Source: Hyphomicrobiales bacterium
GTDB taxonomy: Bacteria; Pseudomonadota; Alphaproteobacteria; Rhizobiales; Beijerinckiaceae
Assembly: GCA_947455995.1 (NCBI GenBank)
Contig: CANGQA010000002.1
Coordinates: 1-64,000, forward strand
Direction of reading: 5' to 3'
Length of the DNA stretch: 64,000 nt
Position numbers and translations under genes: made by a program. The notes below the pieces were generated by a model that saw only the letters and a list, made by a program, of their open reading frames with translations, did no database searches and was not told where the DNA came from. This document shows, piece after piece, positions 1-8,261 of the stretch (position 1 is its first letter; every line of letters begins with the position of its first letter).

Positions 1-1037
1 AAGCCCCTATAGCCCGGTGCATCCGGATTGGTGCGAACCAGCATGGTCATCATATCAGCGCGAACCGAATGGGTGATCCATGTCTTGTTGCCGGTGATGC
101 GGTAGGTGTCGCCCGTCCTTACGGCGCGTGTGCGCAACGATGCCAGATCGGAACCGGTATTCGGCTCGGTAAAGACGGCGGTCGGCAGGATTTCGCCGCT
201 GCCAATGCGGGGCAACCAATGGGCTTTTTGTTCTTCGGTGCCACCGCACAAAATCAACTCTGCGGCAATTTCCGAACGGGTACCAAGAGAACCAACCCCG
301 ATATAGGCGCGAGACAGTTCCTCGGAAACCACACACATGGATTCCTTGCCCAAACCCATGCCGCCAAATTCCTCGGGCAAAGTGAGGCCGAACACGCCCA
401 TGCCGGCGAGGCCTTCCACCACTTCCATCGGAATATATTCATTCTTGAGGTGCCATTGATGCGCATAGGGCTCAACTTCGGCAGCCGCGAATTTGCGCAT
501 TTCGGTGCGGATGGATTCCAGTGTCTCATCAAGGCCAGGGTCTCCCACCGTCGCAGCGCCTTGCTGCTGGCCCATGAGCGTCACAAGACGGGCCCGATTG
601 GGGGCGCAATTGCTCGTATGCAAAAGGGTCTCAATCTCGGGGGTCATCACGGATGTTACGGTCGACTGTGCAAGACCGAGATCCCCCAAGCGCACCATCT
701 CGCCCTGACTCATTGGAATGCCGCCAAAAATTTGGGCCAGATATTCTCCAGTGCCGATGCTGATCAGCAGACATTCTATTTCACCCAAGCGGCCTTGGCT
801 TTCGAGCCTCTGGCCATAGGCTGCCAATTCACGGATCGCCTCGCTATAGGTTGCCAGCCATGCCAAGCCGTGGGCGGCTCGTTGCTCCTGTTCAAGCAAT
901 GCGGATGACAGGGCACCATCAAGAGTGACGCGGCTGCGCACAGTGTGTGTGGCAAGATCCAGCACAATACGGGCCGTGTCAGCAGCCAATAGGGCTTGAG
1001 ACACAATGGTGGCAGGTGAGATTATTGCTGAAGACAT
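1..1037 (-). CDS. mcd: (2S)-methylsuccinyl-CoA dehydrogenase, 3' part beyond window edge
   Basis: Flavin-dependent acyl-CoA dehydrogenase that oxidises methylsuccinyl-CoA to mesaconyl-CoA in the EMC pathway. The reading frame is open from the ATG at 1037 down to base 1, giving about 345 codons; the C-terminal part lies outside the window. The first ~160 residues form an N-terminal extension that ordinary acyl-CoA dehydrogenases lack and that is typical of Mcd. The standard fold then begins (ETLESIRTEMRKFAAAEVEPY), with the FAD/substrate region EPNTGSDLASLRTRA near residue 300. AGGAA lies a few bases upstream of the start. Proximity to ccr and ecm supports Mcd over a generic acyl-CoA dehydrogenase. 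The family is clear; the substrate is inferred from the extension and context. Confidence 0.85.
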   Translation of the reverse strand, partial: MSSAIISPATIVSQALLAADTARIVLDLATHTVRSRVTLDGALSSALLEQEQRAAHGLAWLATYSEAIRELAAYGQRLESQGRLGEIECLLISIGTGEYLAQIFGGIPMSQGEMVRLGDLGLAQSTVTSVMTPEIETLLHTSNCAPNRARLVTLMGQQQGAATVGDPGLDETLESIRTEMRKFAAAEVEPYAHQWHLKNEYIPMEVVEGLAGMGVFGLTLPEEFGGMGLGKESMCVVSEELSRAYIGVGSLGTRSEIAAELILCGGTEEQKAHWLPRIGSGEILPTAVFTEPNTGSDLASLRTRAVRTGDTYRITGNKTWITHSVRADMMTMLVRTNPDAPGYRG

Positions 1038-1152
1038 GCTGCTGTTCCTGTGAAAAGGTGCAATGCAGCATGCCTTGCTGCGTTGCGCTTATCAATGCCC
1101 CCTTTGTCTTATGGGCCGGGCCACAGGACCATGCGCGTTCATTGCATGCGGT

Positions 1153-2040
1153 CTAGCGTTTAACGGTCAAGGCGACCCCAAGGACCGAAAGGCCCATGCC
1201 GATGGCCTGCACCAGCGAAAGCTGTTCACCGAACAGATAGAAGCTTTCGATGGCGACGGCTGGCGGTATCAGATAGATCAGGGCAGCGGCGCGCGACACC
1301 TCGCCCTCGCGGATCAGAAAGAGCCACAAACCGATAGCACCAACCGAAATGGCCAGTACCGACCACGCCATAACGATGATCATGGTGCCGGTCCACTCGA
1401 TATGCATCGGTTCCAGCAGATAGGCCGCTGGCAGAATGGTCAAAAAAGCACCGCAATATTGCAGAACACTCAGGGTGCGCAGATCGCTGGAAGGAATAAA
1501 ACGCTTTTGATAGAAACTGCCGACGGTCGCCGAAAGCATGCCGATGACATTGATGCCGATCAGGATGATGTCCGCTGTCAGGGCATCAAGGCCGAGGCTT
1601 TGCAATTTGGGTGCGAGCACACAGGACATGCCCAAGAATCCCAGGCTGATGCCGATCCATTGCATGCGGGTAATGCGCTCGCCCAGAAATACCGGTGCCA
1701 GCAAGGCGGTGGCAATGGGCTGTATGGCAGCGAGCAGGCCGGAAATCACGGCAGGCAAACCATGTCGGACAGCCCACCAGACCCCGCCGAGATAGATGGT
1801 ATGCAGAAAAACTCCGGAAATCAGGGCATGCGCCATATGCCTACCGCGTGGCCATTTGGCTCCTGCAGCCACAGCAATCACCGCCAGCACCGAGCCTGCC
1901 AGCAAAAAGCGGAGGGCAAGAAAGGTCAGCGGGTCAGCATGATCGACCGAGGCGCGCGCGACAATCCAGCCTGTCGACCACAGCAACACAAAGAATACCG
2001 GAGCCAGCCGCAAGACAAGCGCATGATGGTGGGGCGACAT
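1153..2040 (-). CDS. EamA/DMT-family membrane transporter
   Basis: Ten-helix inner-membrane protein of the drug/metabolite transporter superfamily, 295 residues, the usual length for two tandem EamA repeats. The N-terminal repeat shows the family-like SLRFLLAG-type segment (LALRFLLAGSVLAVIAV), and the second half repeats the pattern ending in GxxLSVLGVALTVKR. Members export amino acids, metabolites or drugs; nothing here fixes the substrate. It lies between mcd and ccr on the same strand, with about 110 bp on either side, so it could be co-transcribed with the EMC genes. A role in that pathway is not shown. Confidence 0.85.
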   Translation of the reverse strand: MSPHHHALVLRLAPVFFVLLWSTGWIVARASVDHADPLTFLALRFLLAGSVLAVIAVAAGAKWPRGRHMAHALISGVFLHTIYLGGVWWAVRHGLPAVISGLLAAIQPIATALLAPVFLGERITRMQWIGISLGFLGMSCVLAPKLQSLGLDALTADIILIGINVIGMLSATVGSFYQKRFIPSSDLRTLSVLQYCGAFLTILPAAYLLEPMHIEWTGTMIIVMAWSVLAISVGAIGLWLFLIREGEVSRAAALIYLIPPAVAIESFYLFGEQLSLVQAIGMGLSVLGVALTVKR

Positions 2041-2148
2041 GGACTGCGAATCCTAAAACGTGTGAAGAGCAAAGATTCCTTCTCTTAGCCGAGTTGGACC
2101 CCAGCTGGCTAATTTTATTGCGCCATGCGAATGGCGGGCGGAACACTC

Positions 2149-3429
2149 TCAGCGCGGCGCGAGATGCGGTTGGGCCTCCAACACATCGTCGAAACTGCGC
2201 AAGCCGGGTCGTTGGGCATTGACCAGCACGGCCATATTGCCGGGTGCATGCTGGTTTTTCCACATTTTGGTGTGCGCCAACGGAATATTCTGCCAGTCAA
2301 ACACTTCGCTCATACAGGGATCGATGCGGCGGTCGATGACGAATTGATTGGCTGCACTGGCCTGTTTGAGATGCGCGAAATGCGAGCCCTGAATCCGCTT
2401 CTGCCGCATCCAGACGAAGCGGGCATCAAAGGTGATGTTGAAGCCGGTGGTGCCGGCGCAAAAAACGATCATCCCGCCGCGTTTGGCGACAAATGTGGAG
2501 ACAGGAAAAGTCTGCTCGCCGGGATGTTCAAAAACAATATCCACATCCTTTTTGCCGGTAATATCCCAGATGGCTTTACCGAATTTACGGGCTTCGCTCA
2601 TGAAGGTGGTGAATTCGGGAGAATTGACTTTGGGCAGCTGGCCCCAGCAGTTGAAATCCTTGCGGTTGATGACACCCTTGGCCCCAAGACCCAGCACATA
2701 ATCGCGCTTGGATTCATCCGAAATCACACCGATTGCATTGGCTCCCGACGCTGCGCATAATTGCAAACCGAATACGCCAAGCCCGCCGGATGCACCCCAG
2801 ACCAACACATGATCACCGGGGCGAACGATATGGGGCGCGTGGCCGAACAGCATTCGATAGGCTGTCGCCAGCGTCAGCGTGTAGCAGGCACTTTCTTCCC
2901 ATGTCAGATGTCGAGGGCGCGGCATCAACTGGCGCGATTGGACGCGGCAGAACTGCGAGAAGGAGCCATCCGGCGTCTCGTAGCCCCAGATGCGTTGCGA
3001 GGTGGAAAACATAGGGTCTCCGCCGTTGCATTCCTCGTCGTCACCATCATCCTGATTGCAATGGATGACCACTTCGTCGCCCACTTGCCAGCGGCGCACC
3101 TTGCGGCCTACCGCCCAGACAATGCCAGACGCGTCGGAACCGGCAACATGATAGGGTGTCTTGTGGGCATCAAGTACCGAGATCGGCTCGCCGAGCGCGG
3201 CCCAAACTCCATTGTAGTTGACACCTGCCGCCATCACCAGAACCAGCACCTCGTCATCGCCGATCGTCCAAGTGGGCAGTATTTCGAGCTGCATGGCCTG
3301 TTCTGGGGGGCCATGCCGTTCCTTTCGGATCGACCATGCCCACATGCTTGCAGGCACATGGCCAAGCGGAGGGATTTCGCCAATGGCATACAGATCTTTC
3401 AACGGCGCATCATGGGGAGTGATCGTCAT
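2149..3429 (-). CDS. ccr: crotonyl-CoA carboxylase/reductase
   Basis: Reductive carboxylation of crotonyl-CoA to ethylmalonyl-CoA with NADPH and CO2, the key step of the EMC pathway. It is a 426-residue MDR-superfamily protein: a GroES-like N-terminal domain with the long CCR-specific insertion (IHCNQDDGDDEECNGGDPMF), then a Rossmann domain with VWGASGGLGVFGLQL near residue 210. The C-terminal part (DITGKKDVDIVFEHPGEQTF, MRQKRIQGSHFA) is typical of Ccr. The start is supported by AAGGAG immediately upstream. The gene diverges from ecm, with a 319-bp shared control region holding palindromes. Ccr is a strong marker of this pathway. Confidence 0.95.
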   Translation of the reverse strand: MTITPHDAPLKDLYAIGEIPPLGHVPASMWAWSIRKERHGPPEQAMQLEILPTWTIGDDEVLVLVMAAGVNYNGVWAALGEPISVLDAHKTPYHVAGSDASGIVWAVGRKVRRWQVGDEVVIHCNQDDGDDEECNGGDPMFSTSQRIWGYETPDGSFSQFCRVQSRQLMPRPRHLTWEESACYTLTLATAYRMLFGHAPHIVRPGDHVLVWGASGGLGVFGLQLCAASGANAIGVISDESKRDYVLGLGAKGVINRKDFNCWGQLPKVNSPEFTTFMSEARKFGKAIWDITGKKDVDIVFEHPGEQTFPVSTFVAKRGGMIVFCAGTTGFNITFDARFVWMRQKRIQGSHFAHLKQASAANQFVIDRRIDPCMSEVFDWQNIPLAHTKMWKNQHAPGNMAVLVNAQRPGLRSFDDVLEAQPHLAPR

Positions 3430-3748
3430 CGGTGACTCCTTGAGAATGTGGTGCTTGCCTCATGAATGTCTTTGCCGGATCCGGCATAAACGGGAAGAAT
3501 GATGAACGGTATTGCTGCACTGCGCCATAAGCTAAAAGTTGAGGTCAGGCATAAATTTGGATCAAATGGGCAAAAAAATGCAACTTTCACGATTACGGCA
3601 CCTGTTCTCTTCATCTTAATGCTGAGTGACAGACGAACAAAGATGCCGCATGATATCGAATGTTGCGATGCAATATAGCCTGCAAAAAGACTCTTCAACG
3701 ATGCAGACCCTTCACCAATGCAGACCCTTTACCAATGGTGGTGCCGAG
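3430..3748. promoter_or_regulatory. ccr/ecm divergent control region
   Basis: The 319 bp between the divergent ccr and ecm starts must hold both promoters. Visible elements: a perfect 14-bp palindrome TGCCGGATCCGGCA at 3473-3486, about 45 bp upstream of ccr; an inverted repeat TTGCGATGCAA at 3663-3673; and a 17-bp tandem direct repeat at 3701-3734. Short-chain acyl-CoA responsive regulators of the RamB/PccR type bind TTGC/GCAA half sites in related bacteria, so the second element is a reasonable operator candidate. That assignment is inference. Confidence 0.5.
3701..3734. repeat. 17-bp tandem direct repeat upstream of ecm
   Basis: Two adjacent copies of ATGCAGACCCTTCACCA (3701-3717) and ATGCAGACCCTTTACCA (3718-3734), differing at one base. 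They end 14 bp before the chosen ecm start. Each copy begins with ATG and the first lies in the ecm frame, so the repeat could also lengthen the N-terminus if an upstream start is used. Confidence 0.8.
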
Positions 3749-5764
3749 ATGACGACGACTGCAAGTTCGCCCGCCCGCAAGCCAGGCGCTTCCTCGATCA
3801 ACCCGGCAACCATCGATAAGCCGTGGATTTTCCGGACCTATGCGGGCCATTCAACCGCTGCGGACTCGAACGCGCTGTATCGGGCTAATCTTGCCAAAGG
3901 GCAGACAGGCCTCTCTGTCGCATTCGATCTGCCGACCCAGACAGGTTACGATCCCGATCATGTGCTGGCGCGTGGTGAGGTTGGCAAGGTTGGGGTTTCG
4001 ATTGCCCATCTCGGTGATATGCGTGCGCTGTTTCATGCGTTGCCAGTGGTCGAGATGAACACGTCGATGACCATCAATGCCACAGCCGCATGGTTGCTGG
4101 CCCTGTTTGTGGCTGTCGCTGACGAGCAGGGCGCGCCGCGTCATCTATTGCAGGGCACAACCCAGAACGACATCATCAAGGAATATCTGTCGCGCGGCAC
4201 TTATGTGTTTCCGCCAGCGCCATCAATGCGGTTGATCCGTGATACGATTTTGTTCGCCACCTCCGACATGCCGAAATGGAACCCGACCAATGTGTGCTCC
4301 TATCACTTGCAGGAGGCCGGGGCGACGCCCGTACAGGAATTGGCCTTTGCGCTGGCCACAGCCATTGCCGTGCTGGACGAGGTCAAGGCGTCGGGTCAGT
4401 TCACCGATCAGGCCTTTGGCGAGATTGTCGGCCGCATTTCGTTTTTCGTGAATGCAGGCATGCGCTTTGTTACAGAATTATGCAAAATGCGTGCATTTAC
4501 CGAATTGTGGGATGACATTACCCGGGATCGCTACGGAGTCACTGATGAAAAACATCGGCGGTTCCGCTACGGTGTGCAGGTCAATTCCTTGGGGCTGACC
4601 GAGCAGCAACCGGAAAACAACGTCTATCGCATTTTGATTGAAATGCTGGCGGTGGTGTTATCCAAGCGGGCGCGGGCGCGTGCGGTGCAGCTTCCTGCCT
4701 GGAATGAGGCGCTGGGCCTGCCGCGTCCATGGGATCAGCAATGGTCTTTGCGGATGCAGCAGGTCATGGCCTATGAGACCGATTTGCTCGAATACGGCGA
4801 TATTTTTGACGGTTCGACCGAGATCGAACGCAAGGTGGCTGAATTGAAAGAAGCGGCGCGTTTGGCGTTGTCAGAGATAGAGGAGGCCGGCGGGGCTGTA
4901 GCGGCCATCGAACAGGGTCTGATGAAACGGGCGCTGGTGGAATCCAATGCACGCCGGATTGCAGGCATCGAATCGGGTCGTCAGGTCGTGGTGGGAGTTA
5001 ATCGCTGGGGCGACAGCGAACAATCGCCGCTGACAGCGGGCGAAGGCACAGTGATGACCGTGTCCGAACAGGTTGAAACCGATGCGGTGTTGCGGATCAG
5101 GGAGTGGCGCGACAATCGGGATGGATCACAGGTGGCCAAGGCACTGGCAGAGCTGGAACAGGCGGCCCGTTCCGACACCAATATCATGGACGCATCGATC
5201 CTCTGCGCCAAAGTGGGGGTGACCACCGGTGAATGGGGCGAAACCTTGCGGAACGTGTTTGGTCGTTATCGTGCGCCCACTGGCGTGACGTTCGATACCT
5301 GCACCGATCCTGCCGACGACGAGGTGCGGATGGTGGTGGCCGATTTGGCCGAACTGCTTGGCGAGACCCCGCGCATGCTGGTCGGCAAACCGGGGTTGGA
5401 TGGCCATTCCAATGGAGCAGAGCAAATTGCTTTGCGGGGCCGTGATGTCGGTTTCGATGTAACCTATGAAGGTATTCGCCTCACACCCGAAGAGATTGTT
5501 GCCCAGGCATTAGCCACCCGGGCGCATGTGGTGGGGCTGTCGATCTTGTCGGGCTCGCATGTGCCCTTGGTTCGCGATGTCATGGCGCGGATGCGCAATG
5601 CGGGCTTGGCGCATATTCCGGTGGTGGTGGGCGGCATTATTCCGCCTGATGACGAAAATGTGCTTCGCAATATGGGTGTGACGGCCATTTATACGCCGAA
5701 AGATTATGCGATGGATGCCATCATGAAGGATATTGTGCGGATTGTGCGCAAATCCATCACCTGA
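3749..5764 (+). CDS. ecm: (2R)-ethylmalonyl-CoA mutase
   Basis: Adenosylcobalamin-dependent mutase converting ethylmalonyl-CoA to methylsuccinyl-CoA. The open frame extends upstream to 3626, but the ATG at 3749 gives 671 residues, close to the family length, and the preceding residues look non-conserved. The N-terminal catalytic barrel carries FRTYAGHSTAADSNALYR and LSVAFDLPTQTGYD. The C-terminal B12-binding domain carries the DxHxxG motif as KPGLDGHSNGAEQIALRG, followed by GLSILSGSH and VVVGGIIPPDD. Methylmalonyl-CoA mutase is the nearest alternative, but the single-chain ~670-residue architecture beside ccr and mcd points to Ecm. It is divergent from ccr. Confidence 0.93.
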   Translation: MTTTASSPARKPGASSINPATIDKPWIFRTYAGHSTAADSNALYRANLAKGQTGLSVAFDLPTQTGYDPDHVLARGEVGKVGVSIAHLGDMRALFHALPVVEMNTSMTINATAAWLLALFVAVADEQGAPRHLLQGTTQNDIIKEYLSRGTYVFPPAPSMRLIRDTILFATSDMPKWNPTNVCSYHLQEAGATPVQELAFALATAIAVLDEVKASGQFTDQAFGEIVGRISFFVNAGMRFVTELCKMRAFTELWDDITRDRYGVTDEKHRRFRYGVQVNSLGLTEQQPENNVYRILIEMLAVVLSKRARARAVQLPAWNEALGLPRPWDQQWSLRMQQVMAYETDLLEYGDIFDGSTEIERKVAELKEAARLALSEIEEAGGAVAAIEQGLMKRALVESNARRIAGIESGRQVVVGVNRWGDSEQSPLTAGEGTVMTVSEQVETDAVLRIREWRDNRDGSQVAKALAELEQAARSDTNIMDASILCAKVGVTTGEWGETLRNVFGRYRAPTGVTFDTCTDPADDEVRMVVADLAELLGETPRMLVGKPGLDGHSNGAEQIALRGRDVGFDVTYEGIRLTPEEIVAQALATRAHVVGLSILSGSHVPLVRDVMARMRNAGLAHIPVVVGGIIPPDDENVLRNMGVTAIYTPKDYAMDAIMKDIVRIVRKSIT

Positions 5765-5770
5765 TGCCGC

Positions 5771-5785
5771 GTCCCGTATCGGGAC
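5771..5785 (+). terminator. hairpin after ecm, weak terminator candidate
   Basis: GTCCCG at 5771-5776 pairs perfectly with CGGGAC at 5780-5785 around a TAT loop, six bases after the ecm stop. There is no T-run, so it may be an RNA-stabilising hairpin or a degenerate edge of the adjoining repeat array rather than an intrinsic terminator. Confidence 0.4.
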
Positions 5786-5882
5786 ATATTCGGCTGAATG
5801 GAGAACATCCGGTGTCCGAATCGGCACTGGCGGCTTTGGCCCGGTCATTCAGGATGCTGGCAAGACAGAAGCGTTGTTATGG

Positions 5883-5897
5883 TTAATAAAAGCCTAA
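5883..5897. promoter_or_regulatory. CtrA-like box, repeat unit 1 (one mismatch)
   Basis: TTAA-N7-CTAA, one base away from the CtrA consensus TTAA-N7-TTAA. It sits at the same position in its repeat unit as the perfect boxes of units 2-4. Confidence 0.45.
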
Positions 5898-6026
5898 TAT
5901 TGCCTGTCTTTGTCATCCCCAATCAAGACAGTTCGGGGACGAGCGGGAACAGGGCGTGACCGAATCGGGATTGATGGTTTTGGCCGCTTGATTCACACAT
6001 CTGGCACTATCAAACCGTCGTGATGG

Positions 6027-6041
6027 TTAATCGAAACTTAA
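6027..6041. promoter_or_regulatory. CtrA-like box, repeat unit 2
   Basis: Perfect TTAA-N7-TTAA (spacer TCGAAAC), matching the alphaproteobacterial CtrA consensus. It lies 30 bp after the TGATTCACA box of the same unit. Confidence 0.6.
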
Positions 6042-6170
6042 AACCTGATGTCTGTGAAATCCCGATTCAGGACAGTTCGGGGGCGAGCGGGAACAGGCCG
6101 TGACCGAATCGGAATTGGCGGTTTTGGCCTACTGATTCACAGTTCTGGCACTATCAAACCGTCATGATGG

Positions 6171-6185
6171 TTAATCGAAACTTAA
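6171..6185. promoter_or_regulatory. CtrA-like box, repeat unit 3
   Basis: Perfect TTAA-N7-TTAA with the same spacer as unit 2, exactly 144 bp downstream of it. Confidence 0.6.
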
Positions 6186-6314
6186 TACCCGATCTCTGTG
6201 AAATCCCTGTTCAGGACAGATCGGGGATGAGCGGGAACAGGCCATGTCCGAATCGGCATTGATGGTTTTGGCCGCTTGATTGATCCGGCTGGCAAGTCCT
6301 GGGGCTGATTATGG

Positions 6315-6329
6315 TTAATACGCTCTTAA
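6315..6329. promoter_or_regulatory. CtrA-like box, repeat unit 4
   Basis: Perfect TTAA-N7-TTAA. The spacer (TACGCTC) differs from that of units 2 and 3 at most positions while both half sites are kept. That suggests constraint on the box itself rather than mere recent duplication. Confidence 0.6.
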
Positions 6330-6457
6330 GAACCCAGATTTGGCCAATCCCTTTTCGGGATCAATCAGGGACAAGCGCGAACAGGCCATGACCGAATCGG
6401 GATAGTGCCTTGTGCGGTCACGTTGTCGATCGTTGGCAATAGAATTCACAAGTGAGG

Positions 6458-6466
6458 TTATCCACT
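6458..6466 (+). promoter_or_regulatory. DnaA-box-like site
   Basis: TTATCCACT differs from the DnaA consensus TTATCCACA at the last base. It lies within the fifth repeat unit, which is 20 bp longer than the others, just before that unit's TTAA element. A single near-match is weak on its own. The related nonamers TGATTCACA at 5989-5997 and 6133-6141 resemble the G-boxes of the Caulobacter origin (TGATCCACA). Confidence 0.35.
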
Positions 6467-6603
6467 ACTGTGAACATCGTTAATAAATGGTAATTGCCAA
6501 GTATTTTCAATTCCTTGTTCGGGACAAAACGCATCTAACCATGAACGGAACCAGTCCGAATCGGGGTGGAATCAGCTGAATGGGATTGGTAAAATATTGC
6601 TGC

Positions 6604-7497
6604 TTACAGCTTGGGATCGGGCCAGCCGCGCCGCTTTGCTGCTGCAGTCATGGTGTTGGCTAACAGGCAAGCAATGGTCATCGGCCCGACACCGCCAGGC
6701 ACAGGCGTGATGAATGAGGCCCGGGTTGAGGCCGAGACGAAATCAACATCGCCGACCAGCCGGGTTTTGCCCTCTCCCTTGGAGGGATCCGGGATCCGGT
6801 TGATGCCGACATCGATCACAATCGCACCTGGCTTGATCCAGTCACCTTTGACCATTTCGGGACGGCCTACAGCGGCCACCAGAATATCGGCACGCCGGCA
6901 AATGGCAGGCAGATCGTGACTCCTGGAATGGGCTATAGTGACCGTGCAGCTTTGGGCCAGCAGCAATTGCGCCATCGGTTTGCCGACAATATTGGAACGC
7001 CCCACCACCACGGCTTCAAGCCCTGCAAGATCAGCCTTGACCGATTGAAGCAGTTTCAGACTGCCCAACGGCGTGCAGGGGACCAAGCCGCCGGTCCCGG
7101 TCATCAATCGTCCAGCATTGATCGGGTGGAAGCCGTCGACATCCTTGGCAGGGTCAATGGCAGCAATGACGGCATCGGCATCAATCTGGGCGGGCAGCGG
7201 CAGTTGAACCAGAATACCGTCCACCGAAGGGTCGGCATTGAGGGTGGCGACAACAGCCAGCAATTCGGCCTGTGTTGCCGTTTCGGGAAGCATATGTTCA
7301 ATCGAATTCAAGCCCGCCTCTTTGGTCATTTTGATTTTGGAGCGGACATAGACCTGAGAGGCCGGATTGTTGCCCACCAGCACAACGGCAAGGCCAGGCA
7401 CAACGCCGTGCCGGTCCAGAATATCGGCGGCATAGGCGGCCACTTTGGCGCGAAGGTTCGCTGCAATGGTGGTGCCGTCAATCAATTGTGCTGTCAT
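6604..7497 (-). CDS. folD: bifunctional methylenetetrahydrofolate dehydrogenase/cyclohydrolase
   Basis: Cytosolic FolD interconverts 5,10-methylene-, 5,10-methenyl- and 10-formyl-tetrahydrofolate with NADP. It is 297 residues, the normal length. Family signatures are [13 protein letters not shown] (with the catalytic lysine), [27 protein letters not shown] for the Rossmann loop, and [13 protein letters not shown] near the C-terminus. It heads a minus-strand run with yggU and yggT. Its 3' end abuts the repeat array. Confidence is high because all motifs are intact. Confidence 0.96.
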   Translation of the reverse strand: MTAQLIDGTTIAANLRAKVAAYAADILDRHGVVPGLAVVLVGNNPASQVYVRSKIKMTKEAGLNSIEHMLPETATQAELLAVVATLNADPSVDGILVQLPLPAQIDADAVIAAIDPAKDVDGFHPINAGRLMTGTGGLVPCTPLGSLKLLQSVKADLAGLEAVVVGRSNIVGKPMAQLLLAQSCTVTIAHSRSHDLPAICRRADILVAAVGRPEMVKGDWIKPGAIVIDVGINRIPDPSKGEGKTRLVGDVDFVSASTRASFITPVPGGVGPMTIACLLANTMTAAAKRRGWPDPKL

Positions 7498-7537
7498 TCC
7501 CGTGATCCTTCATCGTCAAACTGAGAGAGACTGGTGA

Positions 7538-7867
7538 TTATCCGTTCAGGCTTTTGTGGAGTGCAGCCAGCAGCAGATCGGTGTGGCCTGATAGCGTCAC
7601 TGTTTTGAGTCGACTGGTGGCGCCTGATGTGACGCTTGCATGGCTGCGGCCAACCGCACATGCCTTGGCAAGCAGGGACTCAAGGGCTGCATTGGCTTCA
7701 CCGTTTTCGGGGGCACAACGCACCCGGGCCTTGAGCACGCTGCGGTCATCGGACAATGCGCCAATCCCGTCAAGCGCATCGCGCCCGCCCTTGGGGGTCA
7801 GACGCACCAGAACCTCAAGTCCTTCGGGTAAAATACGGCAGGCTGGAAGCGGATCAACCATGATCAC
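7538..7867 (-). CDS. yggU: DUF167/YggU family protein
   Basis: A 109-residue protein of the YggU (DUF167) family with the typical core VRLTPKGGRDALDG near residue 20 and VRCAPENGEANAALESLLAKA in the middle. The molecular function of the family is not established. It lies 16 bp downstream of yggT on the same strand, the common yggT-yggU pairing, and 40 bp before folD, so the three are probably one transcript. Confidence 0.88.
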   Translation of the reverse strand: MIMVDPLPACRILPEGLEVLVRLTPKGGRDALDGIGALSDDRSVLKARVRCAPENGEANAALESLLAKACAVGRSHASVTSGATSRLKTVTLSGHTDLLLAALHKSLNG

Positions 7868-7883
7868 ACCACCTTAGACAGGA

Positions 7884-8174
7884 TCAAAATACATTGGGAT
7901 AAATGTAATAGACGATCACTTTTTCAATAAACATGATCACCAGCAGCACCACAATCGGCGACAGGTCGATGCCGCCCATATAAGGCAGGACACGCCGTAA
8001 GGGGCGCATGACCGGTTCGGTAATACGGTAGAGGCCCTGACAGACGCCGCGCACAAAATCATTGCGCATATTGATGACATTAAAAGAAATCAGCCAACTC
8101 AGCACCGCCGTGGCGATGATCATCCAGCTGAACATTTCGAGTGCGATCAATACAACATCGAGCAAAGCACGCAT
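7884..8174 (-). CDS. yggT: YggT family membrane protein
   Basis: Small integral membrane protein of 96 residues with two hydrophobic segments (about residues 5-30 and 68-90). The family signature lies between them: ITEPVMRPLRRVLPYMGGID followed by SPIVVLLVIMFI. YggT proteins are implicated in osmotic tolerance and are often encoded beside yggU, as here. The precise role is unknown. Confidence 0.88.
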   Translation of the reverse strand: MRALLDVVLIALEMFSWMIIATAVLSWLISFNVINMRNDFVRGVCQGLYRITEPVMRPLRRVLPYMGGIDLSPIVVLLVIMFIEKVIVYYIYPNVF

Positions 8175-8261
8175 CGCAATCCCCCTTTGTCACATCTCTT
8201 GCGACATCTGTCTTATGGCGTTCCGCAAGACAGATGCCGGTAAGGGATCTGTTGAGACCAA

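Larger units (their letters stand above)
5812..6580. repeat. 144-bp tandem repeat array with CtrA-like boxes
   Basis: Non-coding region between ecm and folD. Four consecutive units are each exactly 144 bp (5812-5955, 5956-6099, 6100-6243, 6244-6387). A fifth is 20 bp longer (6388-6551), and a partial sixth starts at 6552. Units open with (G/A)TG(A/T)CCGAATCGG and close with GAGCGGGAACAGG-like sequence. Units 2 and 3 are nearly identical, the others more diverged. Each carries GGTTAAT, which forms TTAA-N7-TTAA in units 2-4. No long reading frame crosses the array. Its function is not known; origin or cell-cycle regulatory roles are discussed under findings. Confidence 0.92.

Noticed and set aside
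69-908. 279-codon plus-strand frame at the window start
   Set aside because: It is antisense to the well supported methylsuccinyl-CoA dehydrogenase frame and rich in His/Gly/Ala as shadow frames are.
1063-2088. 341-codon plus-strand frame
   Set aside because: Antisense shadow of the EamA transporter gene, very rich in Gln, His and Arg.
5812-6430. Tiny reading frames beginning with ATG/GTG in each 144-bp repeat, for example MTESGLMVLAA
   Set aside because: They end after about 5-24 codons, substitutions between units are not biased to synonymous sites, and no clear ribosome site precedes them.
5883-6500. Whether the repeats are a CRISPR array
   Set aside because: The whole 144-bp unit is repeated rather than a short repeat with unique spacers, and no cas genes are present.
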